This document shows, piece by piece, positions 24,200 through 33,177 of a DNA stretch of 64,000 nucleotides. The DNA comes from LMUY01 sp964244585 (GTDB taxonomy: Bacteria > Pseudomonadota > Alphaproteobacteria > Acetobacterales > Acetobacteraceae). Made by a program: the position numbers and the translations under genes. The notes below the pieces were generated by a model that made no database searches, had not been told where the DNA came from, and was given only the letters and a program-made list of their open reading frames with translations. Position 1 is the stretch's first letter, and each line of letters opens with the position of its first letter. Location: positions 1 to 64,000 of the forward strand of contig CAXTJM010000005.1 in assembly GCA_964244585.1 (NCBI GenBank), in the 5' to 3' direction.

Positions 24200-24826
24200 T
24201 CAGGAAACATATTTCTTCAAATCGGCGGCCATTGCGTCCGCGCCCTCATCGGCGCGGATCACACCGGCGAAATGCCCGGCAGGGTCCATGACGTAGAGGA
24301 CGGAGCTATGATCCATGGTGTAATCGCCGGGGTTGGGCCCGGTTTTATGCGGCGCGTAATAAACCCGGTACTCTCTCGCGACCGTGGCGATCTGGTCTGC
24401 GGTGCCGGTCAGACCCTGTAGTCGGGGGCTGAACGCGGCCGCGTACTGGCGAACCACGTCTGGGGTGTCGCGGGCTGGGTCGATGGTGATGAACACCGGC
24501 TGCAGCCGGTCCGCTGCCGCCCCCAGCCTGTCCATGGCCGCCGCCACGTCGTTCAGGGTCGTGGGACACACGTCGGGGCAGAAGGTGTAACCGAAATAGA
24601 CCAGCATGTACTTGCCGCGGAACGCCTGGTCGGTCACCGACTTGCCCGCGCCGTCGGTCAGCGTGAAGGGTCCGCCGATCGCCGCGACCTGCTGCACGGG
24701 GGCGGGCGTGCCGTACACCCAGATCGCGACCGCCACGATCACCAGCAGCGCGGCGATACCGGCCAGCAATGCCGGGACGGTCCGCCCACCCGATGGCCTG
24801 GGCGCGGGACTCATGGTGTCGGGCAT
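24200..24826 (-). CDS. SCO-family copper chaperone / thiol protein
   Basis: 208 residues: an N-terminal membrane anchor (TVPALLAGIAALLVIVAVAIWVYG) and a thioredoxin-like domain with the copper-binding CPDVC in FGYTFCPDVCPTT and the third ligand His in MDHSSVLYV. SCO helps assemble the CuA centre of cytochrome c oxidase. The start was placed at the ATG before PDTMSPAPRP, because AAGGAG lies six bases upstream; an ATG eight codons earlier is less likely. The PCuAC gene follows. Confidence 0.92.
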   Translation of the reverse strand: MPDTMSPAPRPSGGRTVPALLAGIAALLVIVAVAIWVYGTPAPVQQVAAIGGPFTLTDGAGKSVTDQAFRGKYMLVYFGYTFCPDVCPTTLNDVAAAMDRLGAAADRLQPVFITIDPARDTPDVVRQYAAAFSPRLQGLTGTADQIATVAREYRVYYAPHKTGPNPGDYTMDHSSVLYVMDPAGHFAGVIRADEGADAMAADLKKYVS

Positions 24827-24900
24827 CGAAGGCTCCTTGGTCCGTCGCAAGCCGTTCGGTCCACGGCCGGATTATAGAGCAGCCGGCCTGCGCCGGCCAA

Positions 24901-26169
24901 TTACGGGACGCCCATGCGCCGTGCCAGCACCAGGCACCCGAGGCTCAGCAGCATCACCGCGGTGAGGTAGAGCCCCGGGCTGGTCGGATCACCCGTCACG
25001 GCGACGATCCAGCCCACCACCAGCGGCGTCACCCCGCCGAACGCGACCTGCGCCAGCACGTAGCTGATGGAGACGCCCGTGGTGCGCCGCCGGGTCGGGA
25101 ACAGGTCGGCCAGCGCCGCGGGGACGGTCGAGTAATAGCCGCAGTAGAACACCAGGGCGATCAGCGCCTGGATGGCCACCAGGGTGGCGACCGAGGGCGA
25201 CGCCACCAGCCAGCGGAACAGCGGGTAAATGATCAGCAGGCCGAGCACGCCCGCAACCGCCATCACCCTGGTCCGTCCCACCCGGTCCGACAGGTGCCCG
25301 AACACCGGCGGCAGTACCGTGTTCACCAGCCCGGCCGCGACCGTTCCCAGCAGCGCGGTCGAGGCCGGCAGCCCGAGCCTGGTGAAGGCGAAGACCGGCA
25401 TGTAGGTGTTGAGGTAGCTGCCGCAGGCGCCGGCCGCCACCAGCCCGGCGCCGACCAGGATGCGGCCCTTGTCCTGCGACGCCGCCTCCCGCAGCGGCGT
25501 GTCGGTCCGCTCGGCGCGCAGGAACTCCTCCGGTTCGTCCAGCCGGGTGCGGATGTAGAGCGCCGCCGGGCCGATCAGCAGGCCGAACAGGAACGGCACC
25601 CGCCACCCCCAAGCCGCCACTTGGTCCGCGGTCAGCAAGGCGTTCACCGCATAGGCGAACACCGAGGCGAGGAACACCGCGAAGCCGGAGGCCGCCCATT
25701 GCAGGCTGGCATAGAAGCCTCGTCGCGCCGGGTCCTGCTCCGCCAGCAGGGCGGTGGCGCTGCCGAACTCGCCCCCGGCGGAAAAGCCCTGCACCATGCG
25801 CGCGACCACCAGCAGCAGCGGGGCGGCAACGCCGATCACCGCGTAGGGTGGCAGCACGGCGATCACCAGCGTCGCCAGCGTCATCAATCCGGCGGACAGC
25901 GTCAGCCCCGGCTTGCGGCCGACCCGGTCGGAATAGGCGCCGATCAGCACCGCGCCGAGCGGCCGAACCAGCCATGCGATGGCGAAGGTGCCCAGGCTCA
26001 GCAGCGTGGAGGTCGCGGGATCCACCGTGGGGAAGAACTGGCGCCCCAGGACGACGGCGAACAGCGCGTAGAGCACCAGGTCGTACCATTCCAGCGCCGC
26101 GCCGATATTCGCGGCGATGGCGGTGTGCAGCCGGCTCGCCCGCGGCCGTGTCCCGAAGCCAAGATCCAC
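24901..26169 (-). CDS. Second MHS-family metabolite:proton symporter
   Basis: 422 residues, twelve membrane helices. NIGAALEWYDLVLYALFAVVLGRQFFP at the N-terminus, IAWLVRPLGAVLIGAYSDRVGRK (motif A) and MVQGFSAGGEFGSA identify the MHS subgroup. It shares this layout with the permease at 20629 but clearly differs in sequence, so it is not a recent duplicate. It is read in the same direction as the acyl-CoA ligase and thiolase upstream, and probably imports an organic or aromatic acid they use. Confidence 0.88.
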   Translation of the reverse strand: MDLGFGTRPRASRLHTAIAANIGAALEWYDLVLYALFAVVLGRQFFPTVDPATSTLLSLGTFAIAWLVRPLGAVLIGAYSDRVGRKPGLTLSAGLMTLATLVIAVLPPYAVIGVAAPLLLVVARMVQGFSAGGEFGSATALLAEQDPARRGFYASLQWAASGFAVFLASVFAYAVNALLTADQVAAWGWRVPFLFGLLIGPAALYIRTRLDEPEEFLRAERTDTPLREAASQDKGRILVGAGLVAAGACGSYLNTYMPVFAFTRLGLPASTALLGTVAAGLVNTVLPPVFGHLSDRVGRTRVMAVAGVLGLLIIYPLFRWLVASPSVATLVAIQALIALVFYCGYYSTVPAALADLFPTRRRTTGVSISYVLAQVAFGGVTPLVVGWIVAVTGDPTSPGLYLTAVMLLSLGCLVLARRMGVP

Positions 26170-26230
26170 TGCGAGTCCCTTTGCCGCCCCGTCAGGATCA
26201 TGTCGGCCGGGCGGCGGAGCGACAAGGCTG

Positions 26231-27724
26231 TCAGGCCCGGCGAAGCGCCTGCTTGTCGACTTTGCCGACCACCGTCTTCGGCAGGCCCTCCGACCAGGTG
26301 AAATGCTGCGGCACCTTGTAGCGGGCGAGCAGGCCGCCGAGATGATCGGCCAGCATGGCCTGGCTCAGGGCTGCCCCGGCGCGCGGCACCACCACGGCGT
26401 GCAGCGCCTCCCCCTTATGCGGGTCCGGCACGCCGATCACCGCGGCCTCGGACACGGCGGGATGCAGCAGCAGCGCGTCCTCCACCTCGCGGGGATAGAC
26501 GTTGAAGCCGGACACCACGACCATGTCCTTCTTGCGGTCGCAGATGTGCAGGTAGCCGTCGGCATCGATCCAGCCGATGTCGCCGGTATGCAGCCAACCG
26601 TCGCGCAGCGCCTCGGCGGTCTGCCCCGGCAGGTTGCGGTAGCCGCGCATCAGCGCCGGACCACGCGCCCGCACCTCCCCCTGTTCCCCGGTTCGAAGCG
26701 CCCGTGTGCCGGTTGCGACATCGACGATGCCGATCTCCGTCCCCGGCACCGCGACGCCTACCGAGCCGGGCTTGCGCACGCCCGCGGGCGGGTTGAAGGC
26801 CAGCACGGGCCCGGTCTCCGTCTGGCCAAAGCCCTCGCAGACGGGGGCGCCGGTCGCAGCCTCCCACCGCCGCATGATCTCCGGCGGCAAGGCGGAGGCC
26901 CCGGAGTAGCACAGCCGCAGCGAGGAGAAATCGGCCTGGGCGAACCCCTCGAAGCCCATCAGCCCGTTGAACACGGTCGGGCTGCCGGAAAACAGCGTGA
27001 TCCGCTCCCGCGCGATGGCGTCCAGCACCAGGCGGGGGTGGTAGCGCGGCAGGATCACCAGCGTGCCGCGGCAATACAGCGCCAGGTAAAGGCACATCGC
27101 GGTGGCATAGACGTGGAACAGCGGCGTGATCGCCAGCACCCGCTCGGCCTGCGGCCTGGTCGGCAGCAGGGCTTCGCGCTGGCTGACATTGACCGCCACG
27201 GCGCGATGCGACAGGTCGACGCCCTTGGACCGCCCGGTGGTGCCGCCGGTATATTGCAGCGTGGACAGGCTGTCCGGGCCGGGCAGCGGCGGCAGCGCAC
27301 CGGCGCCGTCCAGCAGGCGCCGGGCGCCAGGGCCGACCGCCAAGGTTTGCACGATGCCGAGTTCGGCGGCGACCGGCAGCACAATGGCCGCGGTCTCTGG
27401 TCCGTAGATCACCAGCGCCGGGTCGGCATCGGCCAGGATCGGGCGCAGCTCGTGTGCGGTGTAGGCCGGGTTCAGCGGCACGACCTGGGCACCGGCCGCC
27501 TGCACCGCGAGCGTCGCCACGACCAGGTCGATCGAGTTGGCCAGCAACAGGGCCACGCGCCCGCCGCGATGGACGGCGAGCTCAGCGGCCAGGCCGGCCA
27601 CGGCGCGGAGGTAGGCGGCATAGTCCAGCCGCTCCTCCCCGCACACCAGCGCCTCGCCGGTGGGATGCCGGACGGCGGCATCCACCAGCATGTGCACGAC
27701 GGTCGGGAACACGGCCGGCAGCAT
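26231..27724 (-). CDS. Long-chain-type acyl-CoA ligase (AMP-forming)
   Basis: 497 residues. The P-loop is YTGGTTGRSKGVDLSH, followed by CEGFGQTETGPVL, WLHTGDIGWIDADGYLHI, DRKKDMVVVSGFNVYP and the Lys motif LPKTVVGKVDKQALRR. All catalytic elements are intact. It makes an acyl-CoA from a fatty or aryl-aliphatic acid. Its ATG shares one base with the stop of the thiolase gene upstream (TGATG), so the two are co-translated. Confidence 0.88.
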   Translation of the reverse strand: MLPAVFPTVVHMLVDAAVRHPTGEALVCGEERLDYAAYLRAVAGLAAELAVHRGGRVALLLANSIDLVVATLAVQAAGAQVVPLNPAYTAHELRPILADADPALVIYGPETAAIVLPVAAELGIVQTLAVGPGARRLLDGAGALPPLPGPDSLSTLQYTGGTTGRSKGVDLSHRAVAVNVSQREALLPTRPQAERVLAITPLFHVYATAMCLYLALYCRGTLVILPRYHPRLVLDAIARERITLFSGSPTVFNGLMGFEGFAQADFSSLRLCYSGASALPPEIMRRWEAATGAPVCEGFGQTETGPVLAFNPPAGVRKPGSVGVAVPGTEIGIVDVATGTRALRTGEQGEVRARGPALMRGYRNLPGQTAEALRDGWLHTGDIGWIDADGYLHICDRKKDMVVVSGFNVYPREVEDALLLHPAVSEAAVIGVPDPHKGEALHAVVVPRAGAALSQAMLADHLGGLLARYKVPQHFTWSEGLPKTVVGKVDKQALRRA

Positions 27725-28926
27725 CAGGCGGCGTCCCGCACGTCGACCACCACCGCCATGCCGGTGTCGCCGGCGGCGCAGCCCTGGAACAGGCCGCGGC
27801 CGCCGCCCCGCCCGGCCAGCTCCTCGATCAGCTCGATGACGCCGCGCAGCCCGGTCGGCCCCTGCGGATGGCCCCAGACCAGGGAGCAGCCGTAGCGGTT
27901 CATCCGCTCGGGCTTCAGGCCGAAATGGCGGCAGAAGGCGATGTCGTTCACCACGAACGGGTTGTGCGACTTGATCGCGTCCATGTCGCCGATCCCCAGC
28001 CCGGCGGCGTCCAGCGCGCGCTGCGTGGCCGGGATCGGTGATTCCGGCATGAACCCCTTCTCCGCCCGCGCTGCGCCGAAGCCGAGCAGGGTGACGTCGA
28101 TGGGGCCGCGCCGCAGCGCGCGCGCCTGCTCCGGCGTCGTCACCACGATGGCGGCGCTGCCGTCGGCCGGGTGGGTCTGGCCGCCATAGGTGACGGTGCC
28201 GCCTTCGATCACCGGGCGCAGCGTCTCCAGCCCAACGGCATCGGTGGCATGCACGCCCTCGTCGCCGTGCATGGTGCCGGCGATGCGGCGGAACTTCGCG
28301 TCCGGCACGGCGAACGGCAGATCCATGTAGCGGCGCTGGAAGGCATGGTCATCCGCCAGCGCATCCTGATACTGGGCATAGCGCAGCAGGGTGACCTCGT
28401 TCTGCTCGGCCGTGCCGATCCGGTATTTGCGGGCGACGTTCTCCGCCGTCTCCACCATGGCGAGCTTGGCGAACGGGTCGCGGGCGAAATTGTCCAGCAC
28501 CCAATCCTCGTGCACGCCGTGGCCGCCGGGGCCGGACGGGTCCGGGTAATACAGCATCGGCCCGTTCGACACCCGGTCCGCACAGGTGACGAGCATGGTC
28601 TGGCTGGCGCCCGAGCCGATCTCGGCCGCGGCGGTCGCCAGGGTGCGCACGCCGGTGGCGCAGGCCTGGTTGATGGTGGGGCCGTGTGCGAGCGGCGCAC
28701 CCAACTCCCCCATCAGCCAAGGCAGGCCGTAGAAGGCGCCACGCTGCGGCACGGTGGTGCCGAGCACGCCCGAATCGAACACCGCTGGATCGATCTGCCG
28801 GCGGACGAGCGCAGCCTTGGCGACGTGGGCGGCGAACAGGAGGCTATGCAGGTGCGACAGCGAGCCCTGCCATTTGGCGAACGGCGTGCTCCAATAGGCA
28901 CCATACGGGATCGCGATGGCTGGCAC
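27724..28926 (-). CDS. Thiolase-family acetyl-CoA acetyltransferase
   Basis: 400 residues. The nucleophilic Cys is in INQACATGVRTLAT, the His in SLVWGHPQGPTG and a second Cys in FQGCAAGDTGMAV. The GHPQGPTG variant and an otherwise unusual N-terminus (YGAYWSTPFAKWQGSL) set it apart from PhaA. It probably cleaves a 3-ketoacyl-CoA, working with the ligase that follows in the same transcript. Start ATG at 28926 with no competing upstream start. Confidence 0.85.
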   Translation of the reverse strand: MPAIAIPYGAYWSTPFAKWQGSLSHLHSLLFAAHVAKAALVRRQIDPAVFDSGVLGTTVPQRGAFYGLPWLMGELGAPLAHGPTINQACATGVRTLATAAAEIGSGASQTMLVTCADRVSNGPMLYYPDPSGPGGHGVHEDWVLDNFARDPFAKLAMVETAENVARKYRIGTAEQNEVTLLRYAQYQDALADDHAFQRRYMDLPFAVPDAKFRRIAGTMHGDEGVHATDAVGLETLRPVIEGGTVTYGGQTHPADGSAAIVVTTPEQARALRRGPIDVTLLGFGAARAEKGFMPESPIPATQRALDAAGLGIGDMDAIKSHNPFVVNDIAFCRHFGLKPERMNRYGCSLVWGHPQGPTGLRGVIELIEELAGRGGGRGLFQGCAAGDTGMAVVVDVRDAA

Positions 28927-29015
28927 CCTGTCGTTCCTCTTCGGTGACGCAAGGCTTTAGCAGCTTGTGCCTGGCCATCCGACATACCCACGGAGCGACA
29001 GGGCGGCAACGCCGG

Positions 29016-29189
29016 TCAGTCCTTCGCGGCATCCTCGTCAAGGTCTTTCAGCACTTCGGCCGGGGCTGTCTTGTCGAGCTTCTTGGCTTCGGCGATCAGC
29101 TTGTCCGCCGCGCCGTCATCGCCTTCGGTCAGTTTCTCCAGCGCCTGCTCCGTCAGGTCCAGCGCCTTCTCGTGCTTGTCGTCGGCCAT
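29016..29189 (-). CDS. Small charged helical protein
   Basis: 57 residues, rich in Asp, Glu, Lys and Ala, apparently all helix (HEKALDLTEQALEKLTEGDD and AADKLIAEAKKLD). AGAGGA lies about seven bases before the ATG. No Cys, no membrane segment, no family recognised. It may be a small cytosolic stress or DNA-associated protein. The upstream in-frame region to 29306 is not conserved in composition and was excluded. Confidence 0.7.
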   Translation of the reverse strand: MADDKHEKALDLTEQALEKLTEGDDGAADKLIAEAKKLDKTAPAEVLKDLDEDAAKD

Positions 29190-29213
29190 CGCTCCGTCCT
29201 CTCGTAGAATGTC

Positions 29214-29260
29214 TTGCGTTTGTATCATGCCGTAGATTCTCAGCGTGGCTCTAAACGCAA
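29214..29260. promoter_or_regulatory. Inverted repeat in a divergent promoter gap
   Basis: TTGCGTTT and AAACGCAA form perfect eight-base arms 31 bases apart, between the small helical-protein gene and the feruloyl-CoA-synthase-like gene. Position and symmetry suggest operators for a regulator acting on one or both genes. Confidence 0.45.
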
Positions 29261-29347
29261 CGGCGATGACAGGTTGCTGACAGGCCGAACGACTCCACGA
29301 ACGCATCCGCCTCGGCGTTGCAGCATAGCTATCGCGACCCTATCGTG

Positions 29348-31132
29348 ATGGGCATGGATTTCGCGATCCCGGCCGCCATCGTCGAGCATGACAGGGGTGG
29401 CGCGATGGTGCTGCGCCACGCGCTGGCGCCGGCGCCGTACGACCGGCAGGTCGGGGACTGGCTGCGCCGCTGGGCCGCGGACGCGCCGCACCGGGTGGCT
29501 TTGGCCGAGTGGGATCCGGCAGGCACGCTGCACACCATCAGCTACGCCCAGGCCCGCATCGCCTGCGACCGCCTGTCGCAGGGCTTGCTGGACCGCGGCC
29601 TCGGGCCGGACCGTCCGATGGCGCTGCTCTCGGAGAAGAGCATTGGCCATGCGTTGCTGACCCTTGCGGCGCTTCAGGTCGGCGTTCCCGTCTGCCCGGT
29701 GTCGCCGGCCTATTCGCTGCGCCCGGAGGCCCACGGCCGGCTGGCGTTCTGCCTGGGCGCCATCCGGCCCGGCCTGGTCCTGGTGGACGACCGGGCGGCG
29801 TTCGCCGCCGCCTTGGCGATGCTGACGCCGGGCACGGAGGTGGTAACGGAGGCCGAATTGGCTGGGATCGGGCGCGATCCCGCCGGGGTGGAGGCCGCCT
29901 TCGCCCGGGTCGATCCGGATGCGCCGGCGAAGATCCTGTTCACCTCCGGATCGACCGGCGACCCGAAGCCGGTGATCAACACGCACCGCATGATGTGCTC
30001 CAACGCCGCGGCGCAGGCGCAGCTGTTCCCCTTCCTGCGGCGCCGCCCGCCCGTGGTGGTGGATTGGCAGCCCTGGCACCATTGCGGTGGCAGCAGCCAC
30101 AACTTCCACGCCGCGCTGTCCAACGGCGGCAGCTACTATATCGATCGCGGCAAGCCCACCACGGAAGCCGCCTTCGCCCCCACGCTGCACGCGCTGCGCA
30201 GCGTGTCGCCGACGCTGCATTTCAACGTGCCGCTCGGCTACGACCGGCTGGTCTTCCACCTGGAGCGGGACCCGGCGCTCGCCCGCAGCGTCTTCGCCGA
30301 GCTGGATTGCATCGTCTACTCCGCCGCCTCGATGCCGCACACGCTATGGGCAGCGCTGGAGCGCCTCTCCATCGCCCATCGGGGCAAGCTGGTCCCCATG
30401 GTGTCGTCCTACGGCATGACGGAGATGGCGCCGCTGCACACCAGCCTGCACTGGCACGAGGGCGCGCCCGGCCTGATCGGCCTGCCGATCCCCGGCTCCG
30501 CGGTCAAGCTGGTGCCGGTGGACGGCAAGCTGGAGTTGCGCGCCAAGGGGCCGAACGTCACCCCCGGCTACTACAACGCGCCGGCCCTGACCGCGGCGGC
30601 GTTCGATGCCGAGGGCTGGTATCGCAGCGGCGACGCGGTGTGCCTGGTGGATGCGGCGCACCCGGAGCGCGGGCTGCGGTTCGACGGCCGGCTGACCGAC
30701 CAGTTCAAGCTCGGCACCGGGAGCTGGGTGCCGATCGGCGACATCCGCACCGCCATCGTGGCCGCCTGCGCGCCGCTGCTGGACGACGTGCTGGTGGCCG
30801 GCGAAGGACGCTCCGAAGTCGGCCTGCTGCTGATCCCGAACCTGCAGGCCTGCCGCGAGGCGCTCGGCCAGCCGGGCATCGGCCTGCGCGACCTCGTCGT
30901 GCTGCCGGGGCTGGCGGCACGGCTGCGCGGGGCGCTGGGCCGCTACAACGCCGCCAACCCTGCGTCCAGCCGCCGCATCGCCCGCGCGTTGGCGATTGAT
31001 GACGTGCCATCCTTGGCAAAGGGGGAGACCACCGACAAGGGCCACATCAACCAGGCGCTGGCCGTGCGGAACCGGCCGCTGCTGGTGGAACGCCTGTTCG
31101 GCGCGGCGGATGTCCACACCCTGCGCCTGTGA
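29348..31132 (+). CDS. Feruloyl-CoA synthase-like ligase
   Basis: 594 residues from the chosen ATG. The P-loop is LFTSGSTGDPKPVINTH, and VSSYGMTEMAP, YYNAPALTAAAFDAEGWYRSGD and the C-terminal KGETTDKGHINQ carry the hinge and catalytic Lys. The TDKGHINQ ending and the WQPWHHCGGSSHNFHAAL block are typical of feruloyl-CoA synthases, which activate hydroxycinnamic acids from lignin. The expected enoyl-CoA hydratase/aldolase partner is not adjacent, so a related aryl acid may be the substrate. The start is uncertain: ATGs at 29348 and 29354, TTG at 29318, none with a clear ribosome site. Confidence 0.8.
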   Translation: MGMDFAIPAAIVEHDRGGAMVLRHALAPAPYDRQVGDWLRRWAADAPHRVALAEWDPAGTLHTISYAQARIACDRLSQGLLDRGLGPDRPMALLSEKSIGHALLTLAALQVGVPVCPVSPAYSLRPEAHGRLAFCLGAIRPGLVLVDDRAAFAAALAMLTPGTEVVTEAELAGIGRDPAGVEAAFARVDPDAPAKILFTSGSTGDPKPVINTHRMMCSNAAAQAQLFPFLRRRPPVVVDWQPWHHCGGSSHNFHAALSNGGSYYIDRGKPTTEAAFAPTLHALRSVSPTLHFNVPLGYDRLVFHLERDPALARSVFAELDCIVYSAASMPHTLWAALERLSIAHRGKLVPMVSSYGMTEMAPLHTSLHWHEGAPGLIGLPIPGSAVKLVPVDGKLELRAKGPNVTPGYYNAPALTAAAFDAEGWYRSGDAVCLVDAAHPERGLRFDGRLTDQFKLGTGSWVPIGDIRTAIVAACAPLLDDVLVAGEGRSEVGLLLIPNLQACREALGQPGIGLRDLVVLPGLAARLRGALGRYNAANPASSRRIARALAIDDVPSLAKGETTDKGHINQALAVRNRPLLVERLFGAADVHTLRL

Positions 31133-31143
31133 TTGCGGCCACC

Positions 31144-31175
31144 GGCAGAATGCTTCAATCTTGAAGTAATCTGCC
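31144..31175 (+). promoter_or_regulatory. 32-base dyad abutting a ribosome-binding site
   Basis: Two nested arms are symmetrical about one centre: outer GGCAGA/TCTGCC and inner CTTCAA/TTGAAG, with a two-base middle and three-base gaps. It ends one base before the AGGAG of the ABC binding-protein gene and starts 11 bases after the ligase stop. As RNA it could end the ligase message or mask the downstream start; as DNA it is a good candidate operator. Confidence 0.55.
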
Positions 31176-31187
31176 AGGAGTTCCAGC

Positions 31188-32711
31188 GTGATCCCGATCC
31201 TCTCCCGCCGCGACGTGGCCCGCCTGCTGGGGGCCGGCGGCGTCGCCGCCATGCTGCCCGGCCGGGTACTGGCGCAGGGCAGCGACGCCCTGTCCATCGC
31301 CTATCCGGGGGACGTGCCGGTGTGGGACCCGAACCTGCGCACCCATGTGGTCGGGCACTCCATCTTCAAATGCGTGTTCGACCAGCCGCTGACCTACGCG
31401 CCGGACCTGACGCTGCTGCCCGCGGTCGTCACGAAATGGGAGATGTCGGCCGACGGCAAGACGCTGGACCTGCAATTGCGCGACGACGTGTCGTTCCATA
31501 ACGGCGACCGGCTGACGGCGGACGATCTCCGCTTCACCTTCTTCGAGCGGCCACATGCCGAGAAGCTGGACATGACGGGGATCTGGCGCCGGGTGTCGGA
31601 TGTCGAGGTGGTGTCCCCGACCCATGCGGTGATGAAGTTCAGCTCGCCCATGCCGTCGGCCATTCCGTGGCTGGCCTTCCTGGCCAGCTTCATCGTGCCG
31701 AAGAAATACATGACGGCCGTGGGGCATGACGGCTTCGTCGCCAAGCCCATCGGGTCCGGCCCTTACAAGCTGGTGTCGTACCAGCAGAACGCGCGCATCG
31801 GGCTGGAAGCCTACGAGCAATACTGGGGCGGCGTGCCGGCCTACAAGCAGGTCACGTTCGAGATCCTGGGCGACGTGTCCAGCCGCACCGCCGCCATCGA
31901 AAGCCGCCGGGTGGGCCTGGCCGCCGAAGTGCCCGTGCGCGAGGCGACCCGGCTGGGCAAGGACCCGCAGCTCAAGGCCAGCATCGAGCCGTTCACCGAC
32001 ATCTACCTCCTGCAGGTCAGCAACACCGGCGCCTTCACCGACCAGCGGGTGCGCCTGGCCGCCCACCACGCGATCGACAAGGAGGCGATCAGCCGGGCGC
32101 TGTTCGGCGGGGTTGCCAAGCCGATCGCCGTGCCGGCGGCGCAGGGCACGCCGGGCTACCCGGCCGACTTCACCTTCGCCTACGACCCGGCGAAGGCGAC
32201 CGCGCTGCTGAAGGAGGCCGGCTTCACGCCCGACAAGCCGGCGGAGATCACCTTGTGCACCACCAACGGCACCTTTCCCGGCGATTTCGACATCAGCCGG
32301 GTGATCGCCCAGATGTGGGGCAAGGTCGGCCTGAAGGCGAAGGTCGAAACCATCGAGTTCGTCCAGTACCAGGAGCGTCTGCGGGCGGGCACACTGCCGG
32401 AGGCGACCACCTATCGCTGGGGCAACATGACCGGCGACCCGGAATTGTACACCGGCTACCTGCTGAACCCGAAATTCCCGTTCGCCGCCTGGCACAGCGA
32501 CGACGTGGGTCCTCGGCTGGACCCGCTCTTCTCCGAGATGGACGACGCCAAGCGGTATGCCGGCTACCGCGCGTTCAACGAATGGGCGGTCGACCAGGGC
32601 TACACCATCCCGCTGCTGCAGGGCGTGACGTCCACCGTCTACCGCAAGACGGTCGACTTCGTCCCCTACGCCAATGGCTGGATCCGGCCGAGTGCCTTCA
32701 AGCCCGCTTGA
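31188..32711 (+). CDS. ABC transporter substrate-binding protein, peptide/nickel family 5
   Basis: 507 residues with an N-terminal twin-arginine signal (SRRDVARLLGAGGVAAMLPGRVLAQ). The mature part is a family 5 extracellular binding protein, with LTYAPDLTLLPAVVTKWEMS, FHNGDRLTADDLRFTF, KPIGSGPYKLVSY and RVRLAAHHAIDKEAI. These proteins bind peptides, nickel complexes or small organic solutes for a Dpp/Opp-type importer. No permease or ATPase follows, so this is an orphan component. The GTG start has AGGAG seven bases upstream. Context suggests a catabolic ligand. Confidence 0.87.
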   Translation: MIPILSRRDVARLLGAGGVAAMLPGRVLAQGSDALSIAYPGDVPVWDPNLRTHVVGHSIFKCVFDQPLTYAPDLTLLPAVVTKWEMSADGKTLDLQLRDDVSFHNGDRLTADDLRFTFFERPHAEKLDMTGIWRRVSDVEVVSPTHAVMKFSSPMPSAIPWLAFLASFIVPKKYMTAVGHDGFVAKPIGSGPYKLVSYQQNARIGLEAYEQYWGGVPAYKQVTFEILGDVSSRTAAIESRRVGLAAEVPVREATRLGKDPQLKASIEPFTDIYLLQVSNTGAFTDQRVRLAAHHAIDKEAISRALFGGVAKPIAVPAAQGTPGYPADFTFAYDPAKATALLKEAGFTPDKPAEITLCTTNGTFPGDFDISRVIAQMWGKVGLKAKVETIEFVQYQERLRAGTLPEATTYRWGNMTGDPELYTGYLLNPKFPFAAWHSDDVGPRLDPLFSEMDDAKRYAGYRAFNEWAVDQGYTIPLLQGVTSTVYRKTVDFVPYANGWIRPSAFKPA

Positions 32712-33162
32712 GGCTGCGCTGCACCGCCTGCGCGGCCTGGCCGGCGGCCAGCCGGCGTTCTCGGCGTGGGAGCGCTTCGACCAGGACGCGGTGGATGCAT
32801 ATGCCGCGCTGACGGGCGAGGATCTCTGGATCCACACCGACCCGGCGCGCGCCGCCGCCTCCCCGTTCGGCGGCACGATCGTGCAGGCCTCCTTGCTGAT
32901 GGCGCGGTTCGGCGCCTGGCTGCGGGACACCGGGTTCTGGCTGCCCGGCCCGGCGGTGCCGCTGAACTACGGCTTCGACCGCGTCCGCATCCTGCGCGGC
33001 CTGCCGACCGGCGCGCCCGTGCGCAGCCGCATCCAGTTGCGCGAATTGGACGAGCGGCCGCCCATGCTGAAGCTGCATGTGGCGGTGGTGGCGGAGCGCG
33101 ACGACGGCGGCAGGCCCGTGTTGGCCGCGGAATGGATCGTGGCGTTCCAACTGCCCGCGTAG
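32674..33162 (+). CDS. MaoC-family (R)-hydratase
   Basis: 162 residues with the hot-dog fold hydratase-2 motif: TGEDLWIHTDPARAAASPFGG holds the catalytic Asp and His, followed by TIVQASLLMARF. Such enzymes hydrate enoyl-CoA thioesters to (R)-3-hydroxyacyl-CoA. It overlaps the end of the binding-protein gene by 38 bases; a GTG at 32692 is an alternative start. It could link acyl-CoA breakdown to PHA monomers, an inference from family only. Confidence 0.8.
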   Translation: MAGSGRVPSSPLEAALHRLRGLAGGQPAFSAWERFDQDAVDAYAALTGEDLWIHTDPARAAASPFGGTIVQASLLMARFGAWLRDTGFWLPGPAVPLNYGFDRVRILRGLPTGAPVRSRIQLRELDERPPMLKLHVAVVAERDDGGRPVLAAEWIVAFQLPA

Positions 33163-33177
33163 TCGTTGGCGCCGTCG

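Noticed and set aside
20629..26169. The two MHS permeases as a recent duplication
   Set aside because: They share only family motifs; the sequences differ throughout.
24769..26301. A 510-codon plus-strand frame over the MHS permease
   Set aside because: Antisense shadow with no domain and no ribosome site.
31155..32930. A 591-codon minus-strand frame over the ABC binding protein
   Set aside because: Antisense to a gene with a signal peptide and family motifs; no coherent protein features.
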